Shown here: positions 16,290-25,294 of the stretch, in pieces
How positions within the stretch are numbered: the first letter of the stretch is position 1
Layout of the letters: the number at the start of each line of letters is the position of its first letter
Notes under the pieces: generated by a model
The model's database searches: none
Told to the model about the DNA's origin: nothing
Seen by the model: only the letters and a program-made list of their open reading frames with translations
Source of the DNA: Syntrophomonadaceae bacterium
Lineage (GTDB): Bacteria; Bacillota; Dethiobacteria; DTU022
NCBI GenBank assembly: GCA_007119965.1
Contig: SKOR01000016.1
Span: 1-61,148, forward strand
Direction: 5' to 3'
Length of the DNA: 61,148 nucleotides
Program-made: the position numbers and the translations under genes

Positions 16290-17528
16290 GTGCGAAGAGT
16301 AGTAATCACCGGGATCGGGCTCGAATCACCAGTAGGCTCCGACAAGGTCTCTTTTTGGGAAAATATCGTCAGCGGTAAATGCGGCATCTCTGTAGTGGAA
16401 AGCTTTGATGTCAGCCAGTACCCCTGCCGTATTGCAGGGGAAATTAAAGACTTCGATCCTACCCTGCACATGGAAAAGAAGGAAGCAAAAAGAGTTGATC
16501 GCTACACGCAGCTGGGCGTTGCAGCAGCTCTAAAAGCCTGGACTGACTCGGGCTTAAGTGAGCTTCAATTAAACAAAGATGAAATTGGCGTCCTGGTTGG
16601 CTCCGGCATAGGCGGTATCCAAACCATCGAAGAGCAGCTTCAGGTTCTGGCAGAAAAAGGACCGCGCCGGGTCAGTCCCTTTTTAGTTCCGGCCCTGATA
16701 GCCAATATGGCTTCCGGTTATATATCTATTCTTCTGGGACTGCGCGGGCCGAATTCGACTGTTGTCACAGCCTGCGCCACATCAACTCACGCTGTGGGTG
16801 ATGCCTGGCATATCATCGGACGTGGTGATGCTGAAATCATGCTGGCCGGTGGGGCAGAGGCTGCGATCAGCCACCTGGCTTTTTCCGGCTTTTCCGCTGC
16901 CCGCGCCCTGTCCACACGCAATGATCAGCCGGAGAAAGCGTCCCGTCCTTTTGATTTGCAGCGTGACGGATTTGTGATGGGTGAAGGCGCAGGGGTTGTC
17001 GTCATGGAAACCCTGGATCATGCTCTTTCCAGGGGAGCGGATATATACGGTGAAGTGGTTGGCTACGGGATGTCTGGCGATGCCTACCACATGACTGCTC
17101 CTGACCCTGAGGGTAAAGGAGCTTTTTTGAGTATGCAGAGGGCCCTTAAGAGCGCAGGGGTCGTCCCCTCCGATGTTGACTACATCAATGCGCACGGCAC
17201 TTCTACCGAGTTTAACGATAAGATAGAAACCATGGCAATCAGGAACCTGTTTGGCGAACATGCTTATAGACTGGCTGTCAGTTCTACCAAGTCGATGACG
17301 GGCCACCTTTTAGGCGCTGCAGGCGCAATTGAACTTATCGCTACCTTACTGATTATGCAGCACCAGGTGATCCACCCGACCATTAATTATGAGTATCCCG
17401 ATCCGGAGTGTGATCTGGACTATGTGCCTAATAAAGCCAGGGAAAGTTCTGTAAACCTGGCTATATCGAATTCGTTCGGTTTCGGTGGGACAAACGCTAC
17501 CCTTGTTGTGAAAAATTACCTGCCCTAA
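16290..17528 (+). CDS. fabF: 3-oxoacyl-ACP synthase II (FabF)
   Basis: The elongating condensing enzyme. The Cys-His-His triad is present: Cys162 in [10 protein letters not shown], His302 in [11 protein letters not shown] and His339 in [10 protein letters not shown]. Length 412 residues. GTG start with GAGGTG 5 nt upstream; an ATG two bases earlier is out of frame. The cluster stops here for fatty acid synthesis: neither fabZ, the acc genes nor an enoyl reductase follow, and rnc comes next. Confidence 0.95.
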   Translation: MRRVVITGIGLESPVGSDKVSFWENIVSGKCGISVVESFDVSQYPCRIAGEIKDFDPTLHMEKKEAKRVDRYTQLGVAAALKAWTDSGLSELQLNKDEIGVLVGSGIGGIQTIEEQLQVLAEKGPRRVSPFLVPALIANMASGYISILLGLRGPNSTVVTACATSTHAVGDAWHIIGRGDAEIMLAGGAEAAISHLAFSGFSAARALSTRNDQPEKASRPFDLQRDGFVMGEGAGVVVMETLDHALSRGADIYGEVVGYGMSGDAYHMTAPDPEGKGAFLSMQRALKSAGVVPSDVDYINAHGTSTEFNDKIETMAIRNLFGEHAYRLAVSSTKSMTGHLLGAAGAIELIATLLIMQHQVIHPTINYEYPDPECDLDYVPNKARESSVNLAISNSFGFGGTNATLVVKNYLP

Positions 17529-17549
17529 ACCGCCAAAGTAGGAATGACA

Positions 17550-18245
17550 ATGAATTGGCCTGACAGAATTAAAAATTTCCTCTGTACTATTGGCTGGGAT
17601 GTTAATAACCTTGAACTTTACAAGCAGGCTTTGACCCACAGCTCTTTTGCCCACGAAAGAGGCCAGAGAGGTATTCACAATGAACGTCTAGAATTTCTCG
17701 GTGATGCTGTTCTGGAGCTGATAGTAAGTGATTACCTTTATGAATCTTATCCCAACTTACCCGAGGGGAAGCTGACCAAACTGCGGGCAGACCTGGTTTG
17801 CGAAGCTTCCCTTGCCCGGCTGGCCTTTGATTTAAATTTAGGTCAGTACATCCGCCTGGGCAAAGGTGAAATAATTGGCGGCGGCTCTACCCGCCCTTCA
17901 CTGCTGGGCGATGCCGTGGAAGCTCTGATTGGCGCCCTTTACCTGGATATCGGCCTGGAAAAGTGCAGGGGACATGTTATGGATCTGTACAATCCGGTAT
18001 TGGAGGAACTGAAAGAAGGGGTGCTGCGCCGTGATTTTAAAACCCTTCTGCAGGAATTTTCACAGGCTCGCTTTTCAGTGACCCCTGCATACCGTATTAT
18101 CGATGAAAGAGGCCCCGATCATAACAAGGAATTTGAAGCTGAAGTGGTTATGGTCGCTGAACCGGTTGGAAGCGGCTGGGGCCGCAGTAAAAAGGAGGCT
18201 GAACAGGCAGCAGCGAGAGAAGCCTGGAGCAAACTTACACCTTAA
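17550..18245 (+). CDS. rnc: Ribonuclease III
   Basis: Cuts double-stranded RNA in rRNA maturation and mRNA decay. The RNase III signature NERLEFLGDAVLEL lies near residues 44-57 and a second acidic set in LLGDAVEALIGALYLD. A C-terminal dsRBD (about 155-230) ends GWGRSKKEAEQAAAREAWSKL. ATG 17550 has TAGGA 6 nt upstream; ATG 17544 is in frame but abuts the SD. The fabF-rnc-smc-ftsY order is standard in Firmicutes. Confidence 0.94.
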   Translation: MNWPDRIKNFLCTIGWDVNNLELYKQALTHSSFAHERGQRGIHNERLEFLGDAVLELIVSDYLYESYPNLPEGKLTKLRADLVCEASLARLAFDLNLGQYIRLGKGEIIGGGSTRPSLLGDAVEALIGALYLDIGLEKCRGHVMDLYNPVLEELKEGVLRRDFKTLLQEFSQARFSVTPAYRIIDERGPDHNKEFEAEVVMVAEPVGSGWGRSKKEAEQAAAREAWSKLTP

Positions 18246-18343
18246 CTGAATACAGGCAGGAAGCAGGGGCAAAGGGACAGGCCTTCTGCCCCATGATGAT
18301 ACAGGCCGGGTAGCCTGGTTGCCTAACCGGCCCGGGAGGAGCA

Positions 18344-18631
18344 TTGTCTGATGATATGGAAACACTCAGAGTATCTACCCATTCTAAAGCTAAAGCCCTT
18401 GCCGGGGCTCTGGCGGCAGTGATCAGAAAAAACGGTGTAGTGGAAATGCAGGCAGTAGGGGCTGGGGCGGTAAACCAGGCTGTGAAAGCGGTTGCCATTG
18501 CCAGGGGCTATGTAGCCCCGAACGGTATAAACCTTGTGATAGTCCCCATGTTTTCCGAAATAGAAATTGACGGTGAAAAAAGGACAGCAATTAAATTTAT
18601 CGTAGGGCCAAGGAAGCCGCCACGATCATAA
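18344..18631 (+). CDS. spoVS: Stage V sporulation protein S (SpoVS)
   Basis: A 95-residue SpoVS, an Alba-like small protein needed for normal progress of sporulation in Bacillus. The family block GAVNQAVKAVAIARGYVAP and the ending GEKRTAIKFIVGPRK are unmistakable. TTG at 18344 has GGGAGGA 3-4 nt upstream; the ATG at 18356 matches the start of the Bacillus protein but lies about 16 nt from the SD. A GC-rich inverted repeat (GGCCGG/CCGGCC, about 18304-18332) precedes it. It marks the host as a likely spore former, though SpoVS also occurs in some non-sporulating bacteria. Confidence 0.93.
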   Translation: MSDDMETLRVSTHSKAKALAGALAAVIRKNGVVEMQAVGAGAVNQAVKAVAIARGYVAPNGINLVIVPMFSEIEIDGEKRTAIKFIVGPRKPPRS

Positions 18632-18637
18632 AAAACA

Positions 18638-18662
18638 GGACAAGGGACCTGTCCCCTTGTCC
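18638..18662. repeat. REP-like hairpin between spoVS and smc
   Basis: GGACAAGGG (18638-18646) and CCCTTGTCC (18654-18662) form a 9-bp stem around a 7-nt loop. No T-tract follows. Short GGGACAGGT-type palindromes of this kind are dispersed in many Clostridia genomes. Confidence 0.6.
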
Positions 18663-18690
18663 AATATCATTATATTAGGAGCTTTTGCGA

Positions 18691-21600
18691 GTGTATTTAA
18701 AAAGAATGGAGCTTTTTGGTTTCAAATCCTTCGCTGAAAAATCGGAGTTAACCCTGAGTCCGGGCATAGCTGCGGTAATCGGCCCTAATGGCTGCGGTAA
18801 AAGCAATATTGTTGATGCCGTCCGCTGGGCCCTGGGAGAACAGAGTGTCAAATCATTACGCGGTACGCGTATGGAAGAAATTATATTTTCGGGCAGTGAA
18901 AGCCGTAAAGCGCTCAATTTTGCCGAGGTTTCGCTCACCTTTGACGGGGCCGGCGATTTCCTGAACCTGGAATATGATGAAGTAACTATTACCAGGCGCC
19001 TTTTCCGCAGCGGTGACAGCGAATATTACATTAATAAATCACCCTGCAGGTTGAAAGATATTACAGAACTTTTTATGGACACCGGTCTTGGAAAAGATGT
19101 ATATTCCGTGATTGGCCAGGGCCGGGTCGATGAGATTATTAGCAGCCGTCCTGAAGAACGCCGCGAAATATTTGAAGAGGCAGCGGGCATCTTAAAATAT
19201 AAGATGCGCAAGAAAGAAGCCGGGCGCCGCCTGGATGAAACCAGGGAAAACCTGATTCGGGTACAGGATTTGATCTACGAACTTGAAACCCAGATTGAGC
19301 CGCTGCAGGAGCAAGCTGAAGTTACCCGCCGTTACCGGGCACTGCAGCAGAACGTTGAAGAGCAGGAGAAGAAACTCCTTTCCTACAACCTTCAGCAATC
19401 CCGCCAACAGTTGAGCAAGGTCAATAAACAGCTGCAGAGCGTAAACGATGCCCTGCTATCTTCTGCTGCTCAGGGCAGCCTGCATGAAAAAGAGATTCAG
19501 GATTTAAAAAGCCAGTTACAGGATCAGCTGCGCCTGAAGAAAGAACAGGAACAAAAACTGAACGAAATATCGCGCAGCCTGGAGCAGAGGGAAAGCGAGC
19601 AGAGGGTGCTCCTCGAAAGAGATAATCGCTTCCGTGAGCAGCTTGAACAGAACAGCCAGAGAGTCAAACAGCTCGACCTGTTGATGGAAGAGTATGCTGC
19701 GCAAAAGAAAAGAGCGGAAGAAGACCTTCTTGAAAAAAAAGAAAACCTGGAGCAGTTAAACGGTGGTCTGGAAGAATTAAGGGCCGCACTCGCAGAACAT
19801 GAAGCGAGCGCCATGGCCGGGGAAGTGGAAAAACGGCAGGAAGAAATTTATAAAACAGGCGCCCGCAGGGAAGCCGCCGCATCGACCATCGAAGAATTGA
19901 AACGCCGCCTGGAACGGCTGCAGGTTCAGAAGCAAACTTACCGCGACGAAGAGTCAGCGCTAAATGATAAATTGGCTGCCTTAAAAGCAAATAGCGGGGC
20001 CCTCGAAAAGCAAAAAGCAGAGCTGCGGGATCAGCTGCAAAGGGCTGAGGCTGCAGCTGAAGAAGAAAGCGCGGAAGAGCGGAAGGCCGGGCAGGTACTG
20101 GAAAAGACGGTCGCCGAAGAGCAGAAGGCAAAAGAAAACATGCACGGCATCAACAGCCGCTTAAACCTGCTGCTGGAACAGGATTCAGCCCTGTCAGGTT
20201 ATTACCGCGGTGTCAGGGAAGTGATGCAGTCCCGGTCCAGCCTGCCCGGTTTGGTCGGCCCGGTGGCTGATTTAATCTCTGTTGACGGTCAGTATGTGCA
20301 GGCGGTTGAATCGGCGCTCGGCAGCTCCCTGCAGTACCTTGTAGCTGAGAGCGAGGAATCTGTCCGGGGGGCAATTCGCTACCTGAAAGAGAACAACCGG
20401 GGTTGGGCTACCTTTTTACCCCTTGATATTCTGCAACGCGGCGCCGATCCCCTGGAAAGGCACAGCGGGTGGCGCGACCTTAAGGGTGTGGTAGGTAAAG
20501 CCTCGGAACTGGTTACAGTTGACCCTCCTTACCAAAAAGCCGTAGATTACCTGATGTCAGCAATCCTGGTCTGCCGGACACTTGAAGATGCGTCTGCAGC
20601 CGCTCGCTTTATCAAGTACAGCTGCCGGGTTGTGACGCTGGATGGGGAAATGATTAATCCCGGTGGAATAATCAGGGGCGGCAGTCTTCCCAAGCGCAAT
20701 GCGGGAATGCCGCTCGGCAGGCGTAAAGAAATTGAGGAATTGCAGAATCAGAAAAAAACTTTACTGGAAGAGATTAGAGCCCACGGCCAAAAGGTTTCAA
20801 AGGCGAAGCAGTACCTTGCTGAAGCTGAAATAAAAGCTGCCGAAGCCGAAAAATACAGACGCAGCCTTGAAGGGCAGCTGGACGAACTGCAGAAAAAATC
20901 AGAAGATGTGCAGCGCGAGATTGGCAGTCTGGAAGACCGCCTGGAAACAGGGGCGAATAATTTAAGGGAGCTTGAATCTGAAGATTCAGAGCTTAAACAG
21001 CGGATGGCTAAACTGAACTGTGAGCTGGAAAAGTGTAAGCAGGATATTGAAGAATTTGAAAAAGAGCTAATTGGGGTTAAAGAAGAATACAGGCAGTTCC
21101 TGGAGGAAAAAAACTCTCTTGAGCAGAAAATCACAGGAGTTTTGGTTAAAATCAGTTCATATGCCGAACAGCGTGATTCACTTACCAGCAGGATTGAAGA
21201 AATTGAAAACAATATTAAACTGCCCGTTGCAGAAATACTGGAAAAAAATAACGATTATGAACGTTTCCAAAAAGAATTGGCCGAAAACAGGAAAACCCGG
21301 GAGAGGATCAGCTCCGAAATTGAGCAGTTGAATGACGAAAAAGCAGGCTTGATTGCCGGCCTTGAAAGTAAGAATCAACAGGTTAACCAGATTGAAGCTG
21401 ACTTGATCGAGCTCGAAGAAAAAGGCCGCCTCCGCCAGACCCGGCTTTCCAGGCAGGAAAAGCGGGAAAGGCAGCTTTCGGTGGAACAGACAAGACTGCA
21501 AACCGAAATAAATTACCAGGAAATGCGTTTCCGGGAGCAGTTCCGGAACCTTGACCTGGTTACTCTCGAAGGAGATTTTGACCCGGATGAAAGCAAAATA

Positions 21601-22260
21601 ATGGTAGATAATCTGAAAGAAGATCTTGAAGCCCTTGGCGAAGTGAACCTTGGCGCTATCGATGAACTGGCCAGGCTCGAAGACAGGATTAATTTTCTTA
21701 AAGATCAAAAAGACGATCTGCATAAAGGGGAAGCTTCCCTGCAAAAAGTTTTAGCCGAAATTGATCAGCGCATGGAACACTATTTTGGAAGCGCTTTTGA
21801 AAAGATTAAGGAGAACTTCAAGAAAACTTTCGAGGAGCTTTTTGAAGGCGGCAAAGTGTTTCTTAAACTCACTGATCCCGACAACATGCTGGAATCCGGC
21901 ATTGAGATTATCGCCCAGCCGCCCGGGAAGAAATTACAGAATATATCCCTGCTGTCAGCCGGAGAAAAGGTCTTGACCGCCATCGCCCTTGTTTTTGCAA
22001 TTCTCCGTTTCAAGCCGGCGCCTTTTTACCTTTTGGACGAGGTAGAATCAGCCCTGGATGATGCCAACCTGACCCGTTTTACAAAGTTTCTGAAAAACTC
22101 GATAAGCCAGGCCCAGTTTATCCTGATCACTCACCGCAAACGGACCATGGAAGAAGCGGAAGTCCTTTACGGTGTAACCATGCCTGAACCGGGAATTTCC
22201 CGCCTGATGTCTCTGAAAATTGAAGATAACCTGATTGCCGGGGAGAGTAAAAAGATATGA
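18691..22260 (+). CDS. smc: Chromosome segregation/condensin ATPase SMC
   Basis: A full-length SMC of 1189 residues that with ScpA/ScpB compacts and aligns the chromosome arms. Walker A is GPNGCGKS at residues 31-38. Two long coiled coils flank a hinge (about 500-660, with SLPGLVGPVADLI and the GG-rich NPGGIIRGGSLP). The signature LSAGEK is at 1088-1093 and Walker B LLDEVESALDD near 1114-1124. GTG 18691 gives the usual VYLKRMELFGFKSFAEK start with AGGAG 9 nt upstream; TTG 18685 is too near. Its stop overlaps ftsY by 4 bp. Confidence 0.95.
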   Translation: MYLKRMELFGFKSFAEKSELTLSPGIAAVIGPNGCGKSNIVDAVRWALGEQSVKSLRGTRMEEIIFSGSESRKALNFAEVSLTFDGAGDFLNLEYDEVTITRRLFRSGDSEYYINKSPCRLKDITELFMDTGLGKDVYSVIGQGRVDEIISSRPEERREIFEEAAGILKYKMRKKEAGRRLDETRENLIRVQDLIYELETQIEPLQEQAEVTRRYRALQQNVEEQEKKLLSYNLQQSRQQLSKVNKQLQSVNDALLSSAAQGSLHEKEIQDLKSQLQDQLRLKKEQEQKLNEISRSLEQRESEQRVLLERDNRFREQLEQNSQRVKQLDLLMEEYAAQKKRAEEDLLEKKENLEQLNGGLEELRAALAEHEASAMAGEVEKRQEEIYKTGARREAAASTIEELKRRLERLQVQKQTYRDEESALNDKLAALKANSGALEKQKAELRDQLQRAEAAAEEESAEERKAGQVLEKTVAEEQKAKENMHGINSRLNLLLEQDSALSGYYRGVREVMQSRSSLPGLVGPVADLISVDGQYVQAVESALGSSLQYLVAESEESVRGAIRYLKENNRGWATFLPLDILQRGADPLERHSGWRDLKGVVGKASELVTVDPPYQKAVDYLMSAILVCRTLEDASAAARFIKYSCRVVTLDGEMINPGGIIRGGSLPKRNAGMPLGRRKEIEELQNQKKTLLEEIRAHGQKVSKAKQYLAEAEIKAAEAEKYRRSLEGQLDELQKKSEDVQREIGSLEDRLETGANNLRELESEDSELKQRMAKLNCELEKCKQDIEEFEKELIGVKEEYRQFLEEKNSLEQKITGVLVKISSYAEQRDSLTSRIEEIENNIKLPVAEILEKNNDYERFQKELAENRKTRERISSEIEQLNDEKAGLIAGLESKNQQVNQIEADLIELEEKGRLRQTRLSRQEKRERQLSVEQTRLQTEINYQEMRFREQFRNLDLVTLEGDFDPDESKIMVDNLKEDLEALGEVNLGAIDELARLEDRINFLKDQKDDLHKGEASLQKVLAEIDQRMEHYFGSAFEKIKENFKKTFEELFEGGKVFLKLTDPDNMLESGIEIIAQPPGKKLQNISLLSAGEKVLTAIALVFAILRFKPAPFYLLDEVESALDDANLTRFTKFLKNSISQAQFILITHRKRTMEEAEVLYGVTMPEPGISRLMSLKIEDNLIAGESKKI

Positions 22261-23165
22261 GCCTGATTAAACAATTTAGAAATGGCCTTACCCGCAGTAA
22301 AGGCGGCTTTATCGGCCGTCTGGGCAGCCTTTTCGGCAGCGGTGAGTTGAATGAAGATTTTTACGAAGATCTTGAAGAAATCCTGGTCAGCGGTGATGTA
22401 GGTGTTGAGACCGCCATGAAACTGGCAGAAGAGCTGCAGGTGGAGGCAAAACAATTAAAGTATAAAGAAAGGGCGCAGGTTAAGAATCTGCTGTTCGAAA
22501 AACTGGTTGCCATCATGTCTTCAGATCGGGAAGCGCCTGCAGCGGACCAAAAGCCGCATGTAATCCTGCTGGTAGGAGTGAACGGATCCGGGAAAACCAC
22601 TTCAGCTGCAAAGCTGGCTTACCTGTACCGTCGTGAGGGCAGTAAAGTACTCCTTGTTGCCGGCGATACCTTCCGGGCCGCAGCTGTTGAACAGCTCGAA
22701 ATTTGGTCCGGGCGGGCCGGTGTCGAATTGATCAAACAGCAGCAGGGATCTGACCCATCCGCCCTGTTCTTCGATGCCATGAAATCTGCGCAGGCAAGGG
22801 GTACTGATATTGTCATCGGTGATACTGCGGGGCGACTGCATAATAAATTTAACCTGATGGAAGAATTGAATAAAGTTTACCGTGTTGTAGGGCGCTGCCT
22901 GGAAGGGGCGCCGCACCAGGTCCTGCTTGTCCTGGATGCCACAACCGGGCAGAATGCCGTAGCGCAGGCTAAAAGTTTTAATGAAGCTCTGCCCGTTAAC
23001 GGTGTGATTCTGACTAAACTGGATGGTACTGCCCGGGGCGGGATAGTGATCAGTATCAAGGATACCCTGGGGATACCTGTCCGCTATATCGGCACGGGCG
23101 AAAAAATGGAAGATCTGGCTCCATTTGATCCGGCTGAATTCGCCCGCGCCTTGCTTGAATTTTAA
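22257..23165 (+). CDS. ftsY: Signal recognition particle receptor FtsY
   Basis: The SRP receptor GTPase that docks ribosome-nascent chain-SRP complexes at the membrane. It has a short N domain (about 20-90) and a G domain with GVNGSGKTT at 107-115, DTAGRL, TKLDGTARGG and the end GTGEKMEDLAPF. Length 302 residues, with the brief N-terminal region usual in Firmicutes. The ATG overlaps the smc TGA (ATGA). A strong hairpin about 40 bp after the stop ends the transcript before ylxM. Confidence 0.95.
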   Translation: MSLIKQFRNGLTRSKGGFIGRLGSLFGSGELNEDFYEDLEEILVSGDVGVETAMKLAEELQVEAKQLKYKERAQVKNLLFEKLVAIMSSDREAPAADQKPHVILLVGVNGSGKTTSAAKLAYLYRREGSKVLLVAGDTFRAAAVEQLEIWSGRAGVELIKQQQGSDPSALFFDAMKSAQARGTDIVIGDTAGRLHNKFNLMEELNKVYRVVGRCLEGAPHQVLLVLDATTGQNAVAQAKSFNEALPVNGVILTKLDGTARGGIVISIKDTLGIPVRYIGTGEKMEDLAPFDPAEFARALLEF

Positions 23166-23202
23166 CCTGCGGCAGCTAATTTACTACCCTGCTTTTAAAG
23201 TA

Positions 23203-23243
23203 AGCCCCTGTTGGGATGCCTGCGGGCAACCCAGGCAGGGGCT
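23203..23243 (+). terminator. Hairpin terminator after ftsY
   Basis: AGCCCCTG (23203-23210) pairs with CAGGGGCT (23236-23243), extended inward by TGGG/CCCA. A short GTTTGCT tract follows. It separates the fab-smc-ftsY unit from the promoter of ylxM. Confidence 0.65.
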
Positions 23244-23346
23244 GTTTGCTGCCGGCAGGAGCGTGGCCGCCGGCTGCCCTGTCGGTTAAATTCTAAAGCT
23301 GAGATGGTTAAGCGGTACAGGTATTAAGCGGCAGCGTAAAAAATGT

Positions 23347-23375
23347 TTGCATTTGTCCCCCGGTTTTGTTATACT
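23347..23375 (+). promoter_or_regulatory. Sigma-A-type promoter of ylxM-ffh
   Basis: TTGCAT (23347-23352), a 17-nt spacer and TATACT (23370-23375). The position, about 32 bp before the ylxM SD and after the ftsY terminator, fits a new transcript. Confidence 0.7.
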
Positions 23376-23412
23376 TCCTCTGTAAAGGACTAAGGCTTTA
23401 CAGGAGATGACT

Positions 23413-23760
23413 ATGCTCGAACATATAAACAGGGTTAACTTTCTATTCGATATCTACTCGCCGCTGCTGACCGAGCGCCAGCAGGAAGTGCTGCAGCTTT
23501 ACTTCAGCGATAACTACTCACTGGGTGAAATTGCCATTGAATACAGTATCAGCAGGCAAGCTGTTCACGATCTTGTTCACCGGGCCTTGAGTTCACTGAA
23601 TAAACTGGAAGAAAAACTGGGTTTATATAAAATGTTTAAGGAACAGCAGGAGTTGTTAAACGAAGCTGAAATCATGCTTCTCGAAGAGACATTAAGCGAG
23701 AAGAAGATTAAGCGCCTCAAAAGAATTATCGGCGCATTGCGCTCGACAATCGAGCAGTAA
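23413..23760 (+). CDS. ylxM: YlxM/p13-like HTH protein, SRP-associated
   Basis: A 115-residue protein with a sigma-70 region-4-like helix-turn-helix (LTERQQEVLQLYFSDN, then SLGEIAIEYSISRQAVHDLVHRA). It belongs to the UPF0122/YlxM family encoded just before ffh in Firmicutes and implicated in SRP GTPase function in streptococci. CAGGAG is 6 nt before the ATG at 23413; an ATG at 23407 abuts the SD. The C-terminal half is helical and charged. Confidence 0.9.
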   Translation: MLEHINRVNFLFDIYSPLLTERQQEVLQLYFSDNYSLGEIAIEYSISRQAVHDLVHRALSSLNKLEEKLGLYKMFKEQQELLNEAEIMLLEETLSEKKIKRLKRIIGALRSTIEQ

Positions 23761-23784
23761 CGTCCGGTATCCGGTTTACAGGTT

Positions 23785-23868
23785 GTATCTGCTTATGTCT
23801 GCAAAGAGATCCGGCTTTTCGGCTGCGCTTACAGCTGCCGGAGACCTGCAGGTTAGCTGAGCAGGTAC
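23785..23868 (+). repeat. Intergenic structured repeat, copy B
   Basis: Arms GTATCTGCTT (23785-23794) and GAGCAGGTAC (23859-23868) pair over ten positions with two G-T wobbles. Inside lie CCGGC/GCCGG (23811-23815/23837-23841) and ACCTGC/GCAGGT (23844-23849/23861-23866). A core-like TGCAAAGAGATCCGG sits at 23800-23814. It occupies the ylxM-ffh gap; 19 nt (23846-23864) are identical to bases at 49318-49336. Confidence 0.65.
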
Positions 23869-23905
23869 TATAAATTTAAAATTAACTTTATGGAGTTGGA
23901 CTTTA

Positions 23906-25255
23906 ATGTTTTCTAATCTTGCCGAAAAACTGCAGAATACTCTCAAGCAGCTGCGCGGCAAAGGAAAGTTGAATGAAAAAGACGTAGATGCAGCAATGCG
24001 CCAGATTAAACTGGCCCTGCTTGAAGCTGATGTCAACTTCAAAGTAGTCAAGGAATTTGTGGCCGCGATCAGGGAAAGGGCGGTCGGGCAGGAAGTAATG
24101 AGCAGTCTGACTCCCGGGCAGCAGGTTGTAAAGATCGTTAATGAAGAGATGACCAGGCTGATGGGTGAAACCCAGAGCAGCCTGACTTTCTCGGGCAAAG
24201 GTCCCACAGCGGTTATGGTCGTCGGCCTGCAGGGTTCGGGGAAAACAACTACCGTCGTAAAGCTGGCCTCCCACCTGAGGCGCGGAGGGAAAAACCCGCT
24301 CGTGGTGGCGGCAGATATTTACCGCCCGGGGGCAGTTAAGCAGCTGCAGGTTTTAAGCGAGTCGGTAGGGGAAATATGCTACAGCAATGAAGAAGCGGAT
24401 CCCGTTGATATCTGCCGTGAAGGGCTAAAACTGGCTGAACGCGAGAACCATGACCCGGTCATATTTGATACCGCGGGCCGCCTGCACATAGATGAAGATA
24501 TGATGTCGGAGATAGCGGCCATCAAAAAAGCTGTCAATCCCCACGAAGTGCTTTTGGTTGTTGATGCGATGACGGGGCAGGATGCTGTCAATGCGGCACT
24601 TTCCTTCAATGAAACTGTCGGGCTGAGCGGTGTAATTTTAACCAAGCTTGACGGTGATACCCGTGGTGGCGCCGCCCTGTCGGTACGTGCCGTAACAGGC
24701 TGTCCGGTTAAGTTTGTCGGTGTTGGGGAGAAGATGGAGGCACTGGAGCCTTTTTACCCCGATCGCATGGCATCCAGGATCCTGGGCATGGGTGATGTGC
24801 TTTCCCTGATTGAAAAGGCGGAAGCCTCAGTAGATCAGAACAAGGCAAGGGAAATGGAGCAGAAACTGCGTAAGCAGCAGTTTACGCTGGATGACTTTAA
24901 AGATCAGTTAGGACAGCTGCGCAGTATGGGTTCACTTGACGAAATCCTGAATATGATTCCCGGGGGCGGAAACATTCCCAAGGAAGTCAGGCAGATGTCT
25001 CTAAATGAAGATAGCTTCACCAGGGTTGAAGCAATTATCGGATCGATGACAAAACAAGAAAAACAGGATCCATCATTGTTAAACAGCAGCCGCAGGCGCC
25101 GCATTGCCATGGGCAGCGGTACGACTGTCCAGGATGTCAACCGCCTTTTAAACCAGTTTGGCCAGATGCAGAAAATGTTCAAGCAGATGGACTCATTCGA
25201 TAAAAAAGGCGGTATGAAAAAACTGAAAAAAGGTAAAAAAGGTTTTCCCTTTTAG
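23906..25255 (+). CDS. ffh: Signal recognition particle protein Ffh
   Basis: The SRP54 GTPase that binds signal peptides and SRP RNA. The N domain is residues 1-90. The G domain has GLQGSGKTT near 107-115, DTAGRLHID and TKLDGDTRGGAA. The M domain (about 300-449) holds ILGMGDVLSLIEK, LNMIPGG, the RNA-binding SRRRRIAMGSG segment, and a Met-rich, Lys-rich tail. 449 residues. GGAG lies about 10 nt before the ATG. Structured repeats lie on both sides of this gene. Confidence 0.96.
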   Translation: MFSNLAEKLQNTLKQLRGKGKLNEKDVDAAMRQIKLALLEADVNFKVVKEFVAAIRERAVGQEVMSSLTPGQQVVKIVNEEMTRLMGETQSSLTFSGKGPTAVMVVGLQGSGKTTTVVKLASHLRRGGKNPLVVAADIYRPGAVKQLQVLSESVGEICYSNEEADPVDICREGLKLAERENHDPVIFDTAGRLHIDEDMMSEIAAIKKAVNPHEVLLVVDAMTGQDAVNAALSFNETVGLSGVILTKLDGDTRGGAALSVRAVTGCPVKFVGVGEKMEALEPFYPDRMASRILGMGDVLSLIEKAEASVDQNKAREMEQKLRKQQFTLDDFKDQLGQLRSMGSLDEILNMIPGGGNIPKEVRQMSLNEDSFTRVEAIIGSMTKQEKQDPSLLNSSRRRRIAMGSGTTVQDVNRLLNQFGQMQKMFKQMDSFDKKGGMKKLKKGKKGFPF

Positions 25256-25262
25256 ATGTCTA

Positions 25263-25286
25263 CCCGGGTGTTTTGCCCCGGTTTTC
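25263..25286 (+). terminator. Weak hairpin with T-tract after ffh
   Basis: CCGGG (25264-25268) and CCCGG (25277-25281) form a 5-bp stem followed by TTTTC. It may give partial termination before rpsP. Confidence 0.4.
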
Positions 25287-25294
25287 ATAACAAA

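Noticed and set aside
21178-21744. Long open frame (188 codons) on the minus strand inside smc
   Set aside because: It is the shadow of a coiled-coil gene with strong codon bias; the plus-strand SMC is unambiguous and there is no SD or family match.
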